Source of the DNA: Microbacterium sp. zg-B185
GTDB lineage: Bacteria; Actinomycetota; Actinomycetes; Actinomycetales; Microbacteriaceae
Direction of reading: 5' to 3'
Assembly (NCBI RefSeq): GCF_030246885.1
Contig: NZ_CP126739.1
Coordinates: forward strand, 1,984,001 to 2,048,000
DNA: 64,000 nucleotides
In this document: positions 8,292 through 16,744 of the stretch, in pieces
How the letters are laid out: each line of letters begins with the position of its first letter
How positions within the stretch are numbered: position 1 is the first letter of the stretch
Made by a program: the position numbers and the translations under genes
Notes under the pieces: generated by a model
The model's database searches: none
Seen by the model: the letters and a program-made list of their open reading frames with translations, nothing else
Told to the model about the DNA's origin: nothing

Positions 8292-9746
8292 TCAGCGACC
8301 CGAGAGCTTCTCACGGAGCGCGGCGAGCGCCTCGTCGTCGGCCAGGGTGCCGCTGTTGCCGTTGTCCGACGCGAACGAGCTCGACGCGGAGCTGGTCTCG
8401 GTCGGAGCCGCGGCCTCGGCCTCGATGGCCTTGGCGACGGCAGCCTTGTGCTGCTCCCAGCGCGCCTGGGCGGCTGCGTACTCGAGCTCCCACTTCTCGC
8501 GCTCGGCGTCGGAGCCTTCCTTCCACGCCTGAGTCTCGACGTCGAATCCCTCGGGGTACTTGTACTCCCCGTTCTCGTCGTACTCGGTGACCATGCCGTA
8601 CAGGGCCGGGTCGAACTCGGTGCCGTTGGGGTCGACCGACTCGTTCGCCTGCTTCAGCGACAGCGAGATACGACGACGCTCCAGGTCGATGTCGATGACC
8701 TTGACGAAGACCTCTTCGCCGACCGAGACGACCTGCTCCGCGAGCTCGACGTGCTTGCCGGAGAGCTCCGAGATGTGCACCAGGCCCTCGATGCCGTCCG
8801 CGACGCGAACGAACGCGCCGAACGGGACCAGCTTGGTGACCTTACCCGGCGTGACCTGACCGATCGCGTGGGTGCGGGCGAAGACCTGCCACGGGTCCTC
8901 CTGCGTCGCCTTCAGCGACAGCGAGACGCGCTCGCGGTCCAGATCGACCTCGAGGATCTCGACGGTGACTTCCTGGCCCACCTCGACGACCTCGGAGGCG
9001 TGCTCGATGTGCTTCCAGGAGAGCTCGGAGACGTGCACCAGGCCGTCCACGCCACCCAGGTCGACGAACGCACCGAAGTTGACGATGGACGAGACCGTGC
9101 CCTTGCGGACCTGGCCCTTGTGCAGGTTGTTCAGGAACGACGTGCGCGACTCGGACTGCGTCTGCTCGAGCAGTGCACGACGCGACAGCACCACGTTGTT
9201 GCGGTTCTTGTCCAGCTCGAGGATCTTCGCCTCGATCTCCTGGCCGAGGTACGGCGTCAGGTCGCGGACCCGGCGCAGTTCGATCAGCGAGGCGGGCAGG
9301 AAGCCGCGCAGGCCGATGTCGACGATGAGCCCGCCCTTGACGACCTCGATCACGGAGCCGGTGACGACACCGTCAGTCTCCTTGATCTTCTCGACGTCGC
9401 CCCACGCACGCTCGTACTGCGCGCGCTTCTTGGACAGGATGAGGCGACCTTCCTTGTCCTCCTTCTGGAGAACCAGCGCCTCGACGGTGTCGCCGACCTT
9501 GACGACCTCGTTGGGGTCGACGTCGTGCTTGATGGAAAGCTCACGCGAGGGGATGACGCCCTCGGTCTTGTACCCGACGTCGAGGAGGACCTCGTCGCGG
9601 TCGATCTTCACAACGGTTCCTTCGATGAGGTCGCCGTCGTTGAAGAACTTCAGAGTCAGTTCGACCGCGGCCAGAAAGTCCTCAGCAGATCCGATGTCGT
9701 TGATGGCGACCTGCTTGGTGGCCGGGGCGGTCGTTGCGATAGTCAT
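8292..9746 (-). CDS. rpsA: 30S ribosomal protein S1
   Basis: S1 binds mRNA on the 30S subunit. The 484-residue protein has four S1/OB repeats (about 35-105, 120-190, 205-275 and 290-360). Each ends in a variant of V-x-V-x-x-x-D-x-x-x-x-x-x-S-L-S, for example DLDRERVSLSLKATQEDPW. The actinobacterial form has four repeats rather than the six of E. coli. An acidic/Ala-rich tail follows (residues ~400-484). The ATG at 9746 has AAGGAC about 11 bases upstream; an alternative upstream in-frame start lacks support. Confidence 0.98.
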   Translation of the reverse strand: MTIATTAPATKQVAINDIGSAEDFLAAVELTLKFFNDGDLIEGTVVKIDRDEVLLDVGYKTEGVIPSRELSIKHDVDPNEVVKVGDTVEALVLQKEDKEGRLILSKKRAQYERAWGDVEKIKETDGVVTGSVIEVVKGGLIVDIGLRGFLPASLIELRRVRDLTPYLGQEIEAKILELDKNRNNVVLSRRALLEQTQSESRTSFLNNLHKGQVRKGTVSSIVNFGAFVDLGGVDGLVHVSELSWKHIEHASEVVEVGQEVTVEILEVDLDRERVSLSLKATQEDPWQVFARTHAIGQVTPGKVTKLVPFGAFVRVADGIEGLVHISELSGKHVELAEQVVSVGEEVFVKVIDIDLERRRISLSLKQANESVDPNGTEFDPALYGMVTEYDENGEYKYPEGFDVETQAWKEGSDAEREKWELEYAAAQARWEQHKAAVAKAIEAEAAAPTETSSASSSFASDNGNSGTLADDEALAALREKLSGR

Positions 9747-9933
9747 GTAGTGGGTTGTCCTTGTTGGGTTGGGTATCGGGCTGGGACGCACGGGCAGACA
9801 GCTGCCTGCGGCCTCAGCGGGGTGGATTGGATTGCGAATGTCACGCACGCATGGCAATGAAGCCACGAGGGTGACGTTTCACAGTACCAGAACGCTGCTG
9901 TGGCCCGCATTATTTCGCGCTGCGGCCATCGGT
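9747..9933 (-). promoter_or_regulatory. rpsA 5' leader with probable promoter
   Basis: This 187-base spacer lies between rpsA and the TetR gene. A TACTGT hexamer (plus positions 9881-9886) could be the -10 box, giving a leader of roughly 125 bases. No good -35 was seen. The CA-rich tract before the ATG (ACCCAACAAGGACAACCC) contains the ribosome site. I see no stable hairpin suggesting autoregulation. Confidence 0.35.
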
Positions 9934-10461
9934 TCAGCGCGCCCCCAGTGCTGCCGTCAGCCGCTCGAGTCCGTACGCGAAGGCCTGCTCCACGTCTCCC
10001 CCGAGCCGGAATGATCCCGACAGCTCCATGTTCACGAAGCCGGTCGCCCACGCCGTGAGCAGGCGCGCGGCATCGAGCGCGGCATCCGCCCCCACGAGTT
10101 CGCCGGTGGCCCGAAGCACCGGCACGGCGGCACGGGCCATCGCCGCCTCGGCGCCGTCCGCGGTGAAGAGCAGACGGAATCCCTGCGGATACCGGTGCGC
10201 GAACGAGCGGTACGTGCGCGCCAGCCCCCCGATCGAGCCGTCCGATGCCTCCAGCTGACGCGCCAGGTCGTTCGCCGTCTCCTCTGCCACCAGTGTCAGC
10301 AGCGCGTCGCGGTCGCGCACCCGCTTGTAGAGCGACGGCGCGCGGACCCCCACCTGCTCGGCGACCGCATGCATCGTGAGCTTGGCGGGACCGGCCGATT
10401 CCAGGATGCTGCGTCCCGCGGCCACGATCTCGGCGAGCGATGTGCGTTCCGGCGTAGGCAT
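9934..10461 (-). CDS. TetR/AcrR-family repressor
   Basis: A 175-residue one-domain regulator. The N-terminal helix-turn-helix (about 10-55) reads LTMHAVAEQVGVRAPSLYKRVRDRDAL, the TetR pattern. The C-terminal ligand domain contains the GFRLLFTADG and LLTAWATGFVNMEL helices typical of the WHG subgroup. It starts at ATG 10461 with GGAG 7 bases upstream. It is divergent from the MBL-fold hydrolase at 10558, across a 96-base region with strong palindromes, so it most likely represses itself and that hydrolase. Confidence 0.93.
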   Translation of the reverse strand: MPTPERTSLAEIVAAGRSILESAGPAKLTMHAVAEQVGVRAPSLYKRVRDRDALLTLVAEETANDLARQLEASDGSIGGLARTYRSFAHRYPQGFRLLFTADGAEAAMARAAVPVLRATGELVGADAALDAARLLTAWATGFVNMELSGSFRLGGDVEQAFAYGLERLTAALGAR

Positions 10462-10486
10462 GAGCGGGCTCCAGACGATGGTGACG

Positions 10487-10529
10487 ATGGCTATTGACCA
10501 AAGCTATCATAGCTATGTACCATAGCCAT
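10487..10529. promoter_or_regulatory. Palindromic operator/promoter region between tetR and MBL hydrolase
   Basis: This AT-rich island in a GC-rich genome holds ATGGCTAT (10487-10494) and ATAGCCAT (10522-10529) as outer inverted arms. Centred between them is AGCTATCATAGCT (10502-10514), a 6-base inverted repeat around one base. A minus-strand promoter TTGATG-15-TATGAT and a weaker plus-strand TTGACC...TATGTA overlap it. It is the likely binding site of the adjacent TetR repressor. Confidence 0.6.
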
Positions 10530-10557
10530 CAATACCCGCACCCACCGAGGAGAACGC

Positions 10558-11274
10558 ATGCAACTCGCACCGCACCTGCACCGGATCGGCAACGACGTCG
10601 TCGCGGCCTACCTGGTCGACGCACCGGAGGGCATCACGCTGATCGACGCCGGCCTGCCGGGACACTGGCGTAACCTACGGGCCGAGTTGACGGCGATGGG
10701 GAGGTCCATCGAGGAGGTCCGCGGCGTCGTGCTCACGCACGGAGACAGCGACCACATCGGTTTCGCCGAGCGGCTCCGCGAGGCGCACGGCGTTCCGGTC
10801 TACGTGCACGCCGCGGACGCCGATCGCGCCCGGGGCGGTGACAAGCCGAAGCTGACGATGGGGCCGATGCGCCTCGGCGCCACGGTGCGGTTCTTCGCCT
10901 ATGCGCTGCGCAAGGGCGGAATGCGGACGCATTACCTGACCGAGGTGGTGGAGGTGAACGACGGAGAGGTCCTACCGCTGCCCGGCGCGCCGGTCGTGAT
11001 CGGGCTGCCTGGTCACTCCCCCGGCAGCATCGCCGTGCACGTGCCGTTCGCAGATGCGCTCTTCGTCGGCGACGCGTTGACGACACGGCACGTCCTGACC
11101 GGACGGACGGGCATGCAGCCCGCGCCGTTCACCGACGAACCGTCGCGCGCGCTGGAATCGCTCGGACGCCTGGCGACGGTGGCGGCCGGCTGGGTGCTGC
11201 CCGGTCACGGCGCCCCATGGCAGGGGCGGCCTGCGGATGTGGCGGCTGCCGTGCGCGAGGGCATCAGCCCTTGA
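10558..11274 (+). CDS. MBL-fold metallohydrolase
   Basis: A 238-residue metallo-beta-lactamase-fold hydrolase. The metal motif THGDSDHIG (about 60-68) is HxDxDH rather than the usual HxHxDH, followed by GLPGHSPGS (second His), FVGDALT (bridging Asp) and VLPGHGAPW (last His). The substrate is unknown; relatives act on lactones, thioesters or glyoxalase substrates. The ATG at 10558 has GAGGAGAA upstream. It is controlled by the divergent TetR. Its last 11 bases overlap the convergent BFN-domain gene. Confidence 0.9.
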   Translation: MQLAPHLHRIGNDVVAAYLVDAPEGITLIDAGLPGHWRNLRAELTAMGRSIEEVRGVVLTHGDSDHIGFAERLREAHGVPVYVHAADADRARGGDKPKLTMGPMRLGATVRFFAYALRKGGMRTHYLTEVVEVNDGEVLPLPGAPVVIGLPGHSPGSIAVHVPFADALFVGDALTTRHVLTGRTGMQPAPFTDEPSRALESLGRLATVAAGWVLPGHGAPWQGRPADVAAAVREGISP

Positions 11275-11821
11275 AATCGTCCGGATCGACGTCGTCCAGA
11301 AATCGCTTGAACTCGTCGAGCCGCTGCTCGGCCTCGATCGCCGTCTCGGCACCGCTCTCCAGCTGGCTCTCCAGCTCCGCCTCGAGCTCGGTTTCGATGT
11401 CGCTCTCGGTGACCGTGTCCGGCACGCCGGCATCATCCATGACCGCGTCGGCCACCCAGATCGGCGCGCCGACCCGCGAAGCCAGGGCAACGGCATCCGA
11501 TGGCCGAGCGTCCACGACACGCTGCCCCAGACTGCTGGAGAGCGTGACCTCCGCGTAGAAGGTGCCCTCCTCGATGCGGGTCACCGCGACCCCGGTCACC
11601 GACGCGTCCAGCGAGTCCAGCAGCGATCGCATCAGGTCATGGGCGAGGGGACGCGGCACCGCAGCCCCCTCGACCGCGACCAGGATGGAGGTCGCTTCCA
11701 TCTGACCGATCCAGATCGGGAGGATGCGACCCTCACCGGCGATCTCGTCCAGCGGTTTGAGCAGGATGACGTGCTGGCCTGTGGGGTCGAGCGCGACTCC
11801 GGCGACGCGAACCTGGATCAT
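11264..11821 (-). CDS. Bifunctional nuclease (DUF151/BFN) domain protein
   Basis: A 185-residue protein with a BFN domain over residues 1-135 (LPIWIGQMEATSIL and DARPSDAVALASRVGAPIWVA are the conserved boxes). A highly acidic helical tail follows (ETELEAELESQLESGAETAIEAEQRLDEF). Plant and bacterial members have been reported with DNase/RNase activity. In actinobacteria the gene is widely conserved next to MerR regulators, which are absent here. GGAGGG precedes the ATG at 11821. It overlaps the convergent hydrolase by 11 bases. Confidence 0.9.
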   Translation of the reverse strand: MIQVRVAGVALDPTGQHVILLKPLDEIAGEGRILPIWIGQMEATSILVAVEGAAVPRPLAHDLMRSLLDSLDASVTGVAVTRIEEGTFYAEVTLSSSLGQRVVDARPSDAVALASRVGAPIWVADAVMDDAGVPDTVTESDIETELEAELESQLESGAETAIEAEQRLDEFKRFLDDVDPDDFKG

Positions 11822-11889
11822 CGGCCCTCCTGCCTCATGGGCGCGTGTGTCCCATCGTAGGCTCCTGCTGCGCGCCGGCCAGAAGAGGA

Positions 11890-12642
11890 TCAGGACCGCG
11901 CTGCACCGGCCGCGGCAGGTTCGTCGGGCAGGACCAGCGCAAGCTCGCGCGTGTCATCCCACGGTTCGGTCCAGCCCAGGCGAGTGAACAGCCCGTCCAG
12001 CAGCATGCCGGTGAACCCCCAGACGAGGTGAGCGTCCTCACCCTGACCCACCAGGAAGCCGGGTCCGCGCCACTCCTGGCCGTCGCGCCGGATGACCGTC
12101 ACGCCGCGGTTCGCGGGGTCGACCAGGTCGGCGACGGGTGCCCGGAAGACATCGGCCGACTCGGCGTGGTCCACCGCGTGCACGGGTGACGGATGCCGCC
12201 ACCACGCCAACACGGGAGTCACCAGATGCCGGGAGTACGCCAGCGGCAGATCCTCCAGTGTGCCGAGCACCTCGACCCCGGCCGGGTCGAGCCCGGTCTC
12301 CTCGCGAGCCTCGCGCACGGCAGCGGCGATGGGTGAGTCATCCTCCGGATCCACGCGGCCGCCGGGAAGTGCCACCTGCCCCGGGTGCGATCGCAGCGTC
12401 GTCGCACGCGAGAGCAGAAGCAGGTCGAGATCGCGGGAGAGCGCGTCGGACTGCGCCTGGTGCTCGCTGGAGAGCGAGTCGAGGATGCCGAACAGCACCA
12501 GCACCGCCGCACGACGCGGGTTCTCCCCCAGCGGTACGCGGGAGAGCACGTCGAACTCCGCTCCGCCCAGGCCGGCTGCGGCGGCCTTCGCGACGCTGAT
12601 GAGCTGCGCACGGGCACGCTGGGGGGCGGAGTCGGATGGCAT
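11890..12642 (-). CDS. Nudix hydrolase (CoA pyrophosphatase-like)
   Basis: A 250-residue Nudix protein. The Nudix box spans about 94-117: GGRVDPEDD, then REAREETGLD carrying the metal-binding Glu residues. The preceding HPGQVALPGGRVD matches the NudL/CoAse subgroup consensus, which cleaves CoA to 4'-phosphopantetheine and 3',5'-ADP; that assignment is inference from the motif. It begins 4 bases after the true end of the upstream cyclase-like gene. A TAGCCT box within the last codons of that gene, 6 bases before ATG 12642, could drive its own leaderless transcript. Confidence 0.9.
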   Translation of the reverse strand: MPSDSAPQRARAQLISVAKAAAAGLGGAEFDVLSRVPLGENPRRAAVLVLFGILDSLSSEHQAQSDALSRDLDLLLLSRATTLRSHPGQVALPGGRVDPEDDSPIAAAVREAREETGLDPAGVEVLGTLEDLPLAYSRHLVTPVLAWWRHPSPVHAVDHAESADVFRAPVADLVDPANRGVTVIRRDGQEWRGPGFLVGQGEDAHLVWGFTGMLLDGLFTRLGWTEPWDDTRELALVLPDEPAAAGAARS

Positions 12643-12646
12643 CCGT

Positions 12647-13619
12647 TCAGGCTACGCCGGAAGGCTCGGCGCGCAGACGGTCGGTCGCCGTCTCGTCCAG
12701 AGCGCGCAGCGCGAGGAACGTGATCCACTTTCGACGGATGCCCCGGCGGCACATCGAGCGGGAACCACATGCGGCCGGGGATGTCGTCCTCCTGCAGCCA
12801 CGTGCCATCACGCCGACGCCGTGATCGGACGAGCTCGAGGCTCTCCGCCGCACGCGGATCGAGCGGCTCGCGGTCGTGACGCGCCGCACGGGTGACGTAG
12901 TCGACCGCCTTCAACGCCGTGAACGGCGCGCGGAAGGGATAGAGGATCGTGCTCGCCCACGAGCCGACCTCCTCGCCGGTGGTCAGCCGGTAGCGCAGGC
13001 GCCGCTCCAGCAGGTACTCCTCTCCCCGCTTGCGTGCCGCCCGCAGCTGCGCGGTCCCGCCGGTCCGCTGCTCATACTCGAGCAGCGCGACGAGGGCGTT
13101 GATGGTGGAGTGGAACGAGGACCTGGTGGAGCCGTCCACCCAATCGCAGTTCCATCCGCCGTCGGCGAGCTGATGATCGGGGAACCATTGAGCCAGCCCG
13201 GCGACATCCGCGCCGAGCCAGGCGCCGTTGGCCAGCGTCATGGCGTTGATGCACACGTCCACCTCACCGTCCCAGTACGGCGAGTCGTCGTACTCCCACC
13301 GGGAGTTGCGGGCCAGCTTTTCGGCCGTGCCGGCCAGGGCGGCGGCATCCAGTCCCCACTCGCGCAGCGTCGTCAGCGTCCATGTCGTCGCCGTCCAGGG
13401 CTGACCGGCTTCGTCGTCGCTTCGGTCCGCGGGGAAGAACGCCCCGCCCGCCCATTGCCCGTCCGGGTCCTGATGTGCCAGCAGGGCCGCACCGTGCCCC
13501 TCGGTCGCGATGCGCGCACGGGTGGCCTGCCAGGTCTCGGCCGGGGCGTCGAGCAGGTCGCGCTCGACCTGCCACCGCAGCACAGGATCGGAGTCAAGCA
13601 GCCAGGAAGTCACGTCCAT
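12647..13619 (-). pseudogene. Squalene-cyclase/prenyltransferase-fold protein, single-base frameshift
   Basis: Residues 1-290 form repeated helices with QW-like motifs (HQDPDGQWAGG, LADGGWNCDW, RRRDGTWLQED) of the alpha/alpha-toroid terpenoid cyclase fold. After LDVPPGHPSK the frame slips. Removing one A from the AAA at plus positions 12729-12731 restores ...PSKWITFLALRALDETATDRLRAEP..., which stops at 12647, four bases before the Nudix start. Without the correction the frame runs on through the Nudix gene as nonsense. Either the gene is newly inactivated or the base call is wrong. ATG 13619 lies 6 bases after TACCGT (leaderless). The substrate is unknown; it is not an obvious hopanoid cyclase. 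Confidence 0.8.
12649..12654 (-). promoter_or_regulatory. -10 box of the Nudix gene (leaderless)
   Basis: TAGCCT on the minus strand followed by 6 bases and ATG 12642. It is embedded in the final codons of the upstream cyclase-like gene. Confidence 0.4.
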
Positions 13620-13625
13620 GCCCAC

Positions 13626-13631
13626 ACGGTA
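13626..13631 (-). promoter_or_regulatory. -10 box of the cyclase-like gene (leaderless)
   Basis: TACCGT on the minus strand, 6 bases before ATG 13619. It is the same hexamer and spacing as the histidine kinase promoter. Confidence 0.5.
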
Positions 13632-13711
13632 GGACGTGGTGCCGACGTGCGCCAAGGGCGGAGGAACACGGGCTGCCCGAACCTGCGGTGGCCACGGCTG
13701 CGGCAGGCATC

Positions 13712-13717
13712 TACCCT
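13712..13717 (+). promoter_or_regulatory. -10 box of the DUF2510 gene (leaderless)
   Basis: TACCCT followed by 6 bases and ATG 13724. No ribosome site is present. Confidence 0.5.
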
Positions 13718-13723
13718 CGATGC

Positions 13724-14305
13724 ATGGCGAGCGGAGCCGAAGCGGGCTGGTACGACGACGGCAGCGGAAAGCAGCGCTGGTGGGACGGCACACGCTGGAG
13801 CGCGCACTACGTCGACCTGAGTGAACCCGCCATCGAACTGCGGGCCGACGCAGGACCCGCGATCAGCGGTTCGGCAGAAGAGGGCTGGTACGACGACGGG
13901 CGCGGCCGTCAGCGGTGGTGGAACGGGACGCGATGGACGGATGCCGCCAGGTTCACCGGCCAGGAGCGATCGTTCGCCGGAGTCGTGGTCGACGGCCGCT
14001 GGCTCCACTTCGGGGCGCTGAGCGAGCCGGCGGCCGGTGCGCGAGCCTCCGCCGAGACAGGGGCGCTGCTGCTCAAACGCGGGCTCCTCGGAAAGCCGGC
14101 GACCACGCGCACCCTGTTCGGCCCCGGCGGGCCGATCACCCCCCGGCTGCTGCCCCGTGCCGTGCGGGCGGACACGACGTACCTGTTCGTCCAGGTGGCC
14201 GGGCAGGTCTGGCTCGCGCCCGTTGCGACCGGCCAGGACCGCGAAGCCGAACAGTTCGCGACGTGGATCAACACCGTGTCCGACCACTACCGCTACCGCC
14301 CCTGA
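13724..14305 (+). CDS. Protein with two DUF2510 repeats
   Basis: A 193-residue protein. Two copies of the short actinobacterial DUF2510 module are visible at about 8-30 and 51-73 (AGWYDDGSGKQRWWDGTRW and EGWYDDGRGRQRWWNGTRW). A beta-rich domain of about 110 residues follows with no recognised family. There is no signal peptide or membrane segment. DUF2510 is common at the N-terminus of actinobacterial envelope-associated proteins, and its ligand is unknown. It is divergent from the frameshifted cyclase-like gene. Confidence 0.85.
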   Translation: MASGAEAGWYDDGSGKQRWWDGTRWSAHYVDLSEPAIELRADAGPAISGSAEEGWYDDGRGRQRWWNGTRWTDAARFTGQERSFAGVVVDGRWLHFGALSEPAAGARASAETGALLLKRGLLGKPATTRTLFGPGGPITPRLLPRAVRADTTYLFVQVAGQVWLAPVATGQDREAEQFATWINTVSDHYRYRP

Positions 14306-14394
14306 TCCGTCTGAGCCTGCCACGCCCGGCGCCTGACACACGGTGATCGCGGTGCGTCGGGGTCTGCACTCGAGCGAGGATTGAGCGGTCCGCG

Positions 14395-14739
14395 TCAGGG
14401 CGCGCGGAGAACCTTGTACATCGCCTTGCCGCGCGCGAGTTCGTCGACCAGCTTGTCGAGATACCGGATCTGCCGCATCAGCGGATCTTCGATGTCCTGC
14501 ACCCGGACACCGCAGACCACGCCGGTGATGAGCGAGGCATCGGGGTTCAGCCGGGCGTCGGCGAAGAACTCCGTGACGGTGGCGCCGTCGGCCAGATGCC
14601 GGCTGAGCTCGGCTTCGTCGAAGCCGGTCAGCCACCGGATGACTTCGTCGACTTCCTCCTTGGTACGGCCCTTCCGCTCGGCTTTGGCCACGTAGAGGGG
14701 GTAGACCGCCGCGAAGCTGGTCCGGAAGATCCTGCTCAT
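14395..14739 (-). CDS. DUF2200-family protein
   Basis: A 114-residue single-domain cytoplasmic protein of the DUF2200 family, recognised by FAAVYPLYVAKAERKGRTKEEVDEVI, then RWLTGFDE, and a C-terminal half ending GVRVQDIEDPLMRQIRYLDKLVDEL. Members occur across bacteria as uncharacterised proteins of about this length. The start ATG 14739 is preceded by TACACT with a 6-base gap. No partner is suggested by context: neighbours are divergent or convergent. Confidence 0.88.
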   Translation of the reverse strand: MSRIFRTSFAAVYPLYVAKAERKGRTKEEVDEVIRWLTGFDEAELSRHLADGATVTEFFADARLNPDASLITGVVCGVRVQDIEDPLMRQIRYLDKLVDELARGKAMYKVLRAP

Positions 14740-14745
14740 GCCAGG

Positions 14746-14751
14746 AGTGTA
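14746..14751 (-). promoter_or_regulatory. -10 box of the DUF2200 gene (leaderless)
   Basis: TACACT on the minus strand followed by 6 bases and ATG 14739. Confidence 0.45.
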
Positions 14752-14915
14752 ATGCGACCCTCTGACCGCGCGTGGATGAGCGCCTCCTCGAAGGCGGGTG
14801 CGCGATCGCGTCCCGCCCACGCGGCGACCCCCTTGCGGACAATACCCCAGTCCACGATGCTATTCGCCAAGAATCACCCGTTTCTTTTCGTCGAGCAATG
14901 TGCTGGGGGTCCATC

Positions 14916-16043
14916 ATGAGTCATCCGTCCGCGCGCAGGAACCGCAGAGCCGCGGTCGCGCTTCTGACCGCGTTCGCCGCCGCGATCTCGGTCGCGTCCG
15001 CCGGCGCGACGGCGGCGTCGGCCGACACGCCGCAGTCCTGGGTGGTCGCAACCGGCTTGGACAATCCGCGTCAGCTCTCCATCGGCGCCGGTGGAGCGAT
15101 CTACGTCGCCGAGGCGGGCACGGGCGGCGACGGGGTCTGCGTGCCCGACCCCGAAGACCCCACCGCCAGCGAGTGCCTGGGCGACACCGGCGCTGTGACC
15201 GAGATACGGCGCGGCACCCAGACCCGGATCGTCACCGGTCTGGCCTCTCTGGCCGGCCCGGATGGCTCTGGCGCCACCGGCCCCTCCGCCGTGAGCGTGC
15301 GGGGCAACACCATCGCCGTGCTGATGGGCTTGGGGGGCGACCTCGACAAGCGCGCCGTCCTCGGAGCGGGCGGTGCTGCGCTGGGCACCGTGCTGACCGG
15401 CCGTATCGGCGGGGCGCTGAGCGTCGCAGCGGATGTGACCGCCTACGAGGCGGCAGCCAACCCCGACGGCGGGGAGGTCGATTCCAACCCCAGCGGATTC
15501 GTCGATGTCAACAGCAAGCGCTGGGCGGTGGCGGATGCCGGAGCGAACGCGGTCATCAGCGTGGGTGGCAACCTGCCCGACACGACGCTCGCCGTGCTCC
15601 CGCCGGTGCTCGCCGTTCCGCCGTGGGGAGGGGACCCGATTCCCGCCCAGTCGGTGCCGACGCAGGTGGTCACCGGCCCCGACGGCGCGTACTACGTCTC
15701 AGAGCTGCTCGGATTCCCCTTCCCTGCCGGGGAGTCCCGGATCTGGCGGGTCGTTCCCGGTCAGCAGCCGACGGTCTACGCAACCGGTCTGAGCAACGTG
15801 ACGAGCCTCGTCTGGCAGCACCAGACGCTGTACGCCGTGCAATTCAGCGACGGCAGCCTGCTGAGCGAGGAGCCGCCGATCGGCTCGCTGCGCGAAGTCG
15901 TGCCGGGAGCCGAGGAGCACCCCGCCGTCCTTGCCGGGCTGCTCGCTCCCTATGGTGTGGCCGTTCACGGCAAGACCGCGTACGTCAGCGTCGGTGCCAT
16001 CCTGCCCGGCGCGGGTGAGGTGCACGCGGTCGACCTCGGCTGA
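14916..16043 (+). CDS. Secreted ScyD/ScyE-family beta-propeller protein
   Basis: A 375-residue exported protein. A Sec signal peptide occupies residues 1-37 (RRNRRAAVALL, hydrophobic core, then ATAASA before DTPQ). The mature part has repeated strands of beta-propeller type: GLDNPRQLSIGAGGAIYVAEAG, then PSAVSVRGN, VVTGPDGAYYVSEL and GVAVHGKTAYVS. This is the ScyD/ScyE family, named for proteins accompanying scytonemin synthesis in cyanobacteria; in actinobacteria the role is unknown and none of that pathway is here. An AT-rich tract (CCCGTTTCTTTTCG) and a G-run precede the ATG. Confidence 0.88.
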   Translation: MSHPSARRNRRAAVALLTAFAAAISVASAGATAASADTPQSWVVATGLDNPRQLSIGAGGAIYVAEAGTGGDGVCVPDPEDPTASECLGDTGAVTEIRRGTQTRIVTGLASLAGPDGSGATGPSAVSVRGNTIAVLMGLGGDLDKRAVLGAGGAALGTVLTGRIGGALSVAADVTAYEAAANPDGGEVDSNPSGFVDVNSKRWAVADAGANAVISVGGNLPDTTLAVLPPVLAVPPWGGDPIPAQSVPTQVVTGPDGAYYVSELLGFPFPAGESRIWRVVPGQQPTVYATGLSNVTSLVWQHQTLYAVQFSDGSLLSEEPPIGSLREVVPGAEEHPAVLAGLLAPYGVAVHGKTAYVSVGAILPGAGEVHAVDLG

Positions 16044-16127
16044 GCCCGGCTCACGGGCGCGGCCAGTCCCGCGCCCGTGAGCCGCTGCACCGAGGCGTAC
16101 GGTCCCGGACGGCCTCGGCGGGGCGCC

Positions 16128-16133
16128 GATAAT
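16128..16133 (+). promoter_or_regulatory. -10 box of the SnoaL-like gene (leaderless)
   Basis: GATAAT followed by 6 bases and GTG 16140. Confidence 0.4.
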
Positions 16134-16139
16134 GAAGGG

Positions 16140-16532
16140 GTGGAGCCCTGGGAGATGCGCGAGTGGTACGCCGAGTACCTCGACGCATGCAACCGGCATG
16201 ACCTGGACGCCGTCCGAGAGTTGGTCGATCCTTCGGTTCGGCGTGCGCACCTGCCCGGTGGGGCGGAAGCGTGGATCTCGGACATGGCCGAGCTCTTCCA
16301 CGCATTCCCCGACTGGCGGTGGCGCCGCATCCAGCTCATCGTGGAGGACGATCGTCTCGCCGCGCATCTGCGCGCAAGCGGCACGCATCTCGGCGCATTC
16401 CGAGGCATTCCGCCGACACGACGTCACGCCAATGTGGCGGAGTTCGCGATCTACCGCGTCGCGAACCGACGCGTCGTGGAATTCTCCGGCACGACCGGCG
16501 ATTTCGAACTGCTCGCCCAGCTGAGAGGCTGA
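16140..16532 (+). CDS. SnoaL-like / NTF2-fold protein
   Basis: A 130-residue single-domain protein of the SnoaL-like (NTF2) fold. The helix MREWYAEYLDACNRHDLDAVRELVDPSV opens the fold, then MAELFHAFPDWRWRRIQLIVEDDRLAAHLRASGTH and the closing strand RVVEFSGTTGDFELLAQL. These are typical of the ester-cyclase-like subgroup. The catalytic role is unknown. I prefer GTG 16140 over an upstream ATG at 16077, because GATAAT sits 6 bases before it and the upstream residues are low-quality Arg/Gly sequence. Confidence 0.8.
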   Translation: MEPWEMREWYAEYLDACNRHDLDAVRELVDPSVRRAHLPGGAEAWISDMAELFHAFPDWRWRRIQLIVEDDRLAAHLRASGTHLGAFRGIPPTRRHANVAEFAIYRVANRRVVEFSGTTGDFELLAQLRG

Positions 16533-16645
16533 GCCGCTCGCTCTTGCGTCGTGGGCTGTCGGCATGCTCCGGACCCGACGCTCGGTCTGAGTCCGGTACG
16601 CCCTGCCGGCGCCCGGCGGCCGGGGCGCGCAGCCGCGCACCCCAT

Positions 16646-16659
16646 GGGACTAAAGTCCC
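16646..16659. promoter_or_regulatory. DosR/DevR-type box 1, upstream of response regulator 1
   Basis: GGGACTAAAGTCCC: two 6-base arms around AA, a perfect match to the 14-base core (GGGACTWWAGTCCC) of the mycobacterial DosR/DevR site as I recall it. Its centre is 92 bases before ATG 16745. Confidence 0.75.
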
Positions 16660-16744
16660 GCCGTTATGGCGGGCGAGACGAAATCACTCTTGATTGCCGC
16701 GTCGTCCGTGCTTAGCTATTCGCACCCGGATTGGAGCGGCGGGA

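Noticed and set aside
14916-16043. A scytonemin pathway
   Set aside because: Only the ScyD/ScyE-like propeller is present, and the family is widespread in actinobacteria with no scytonemin enzymes nearby.
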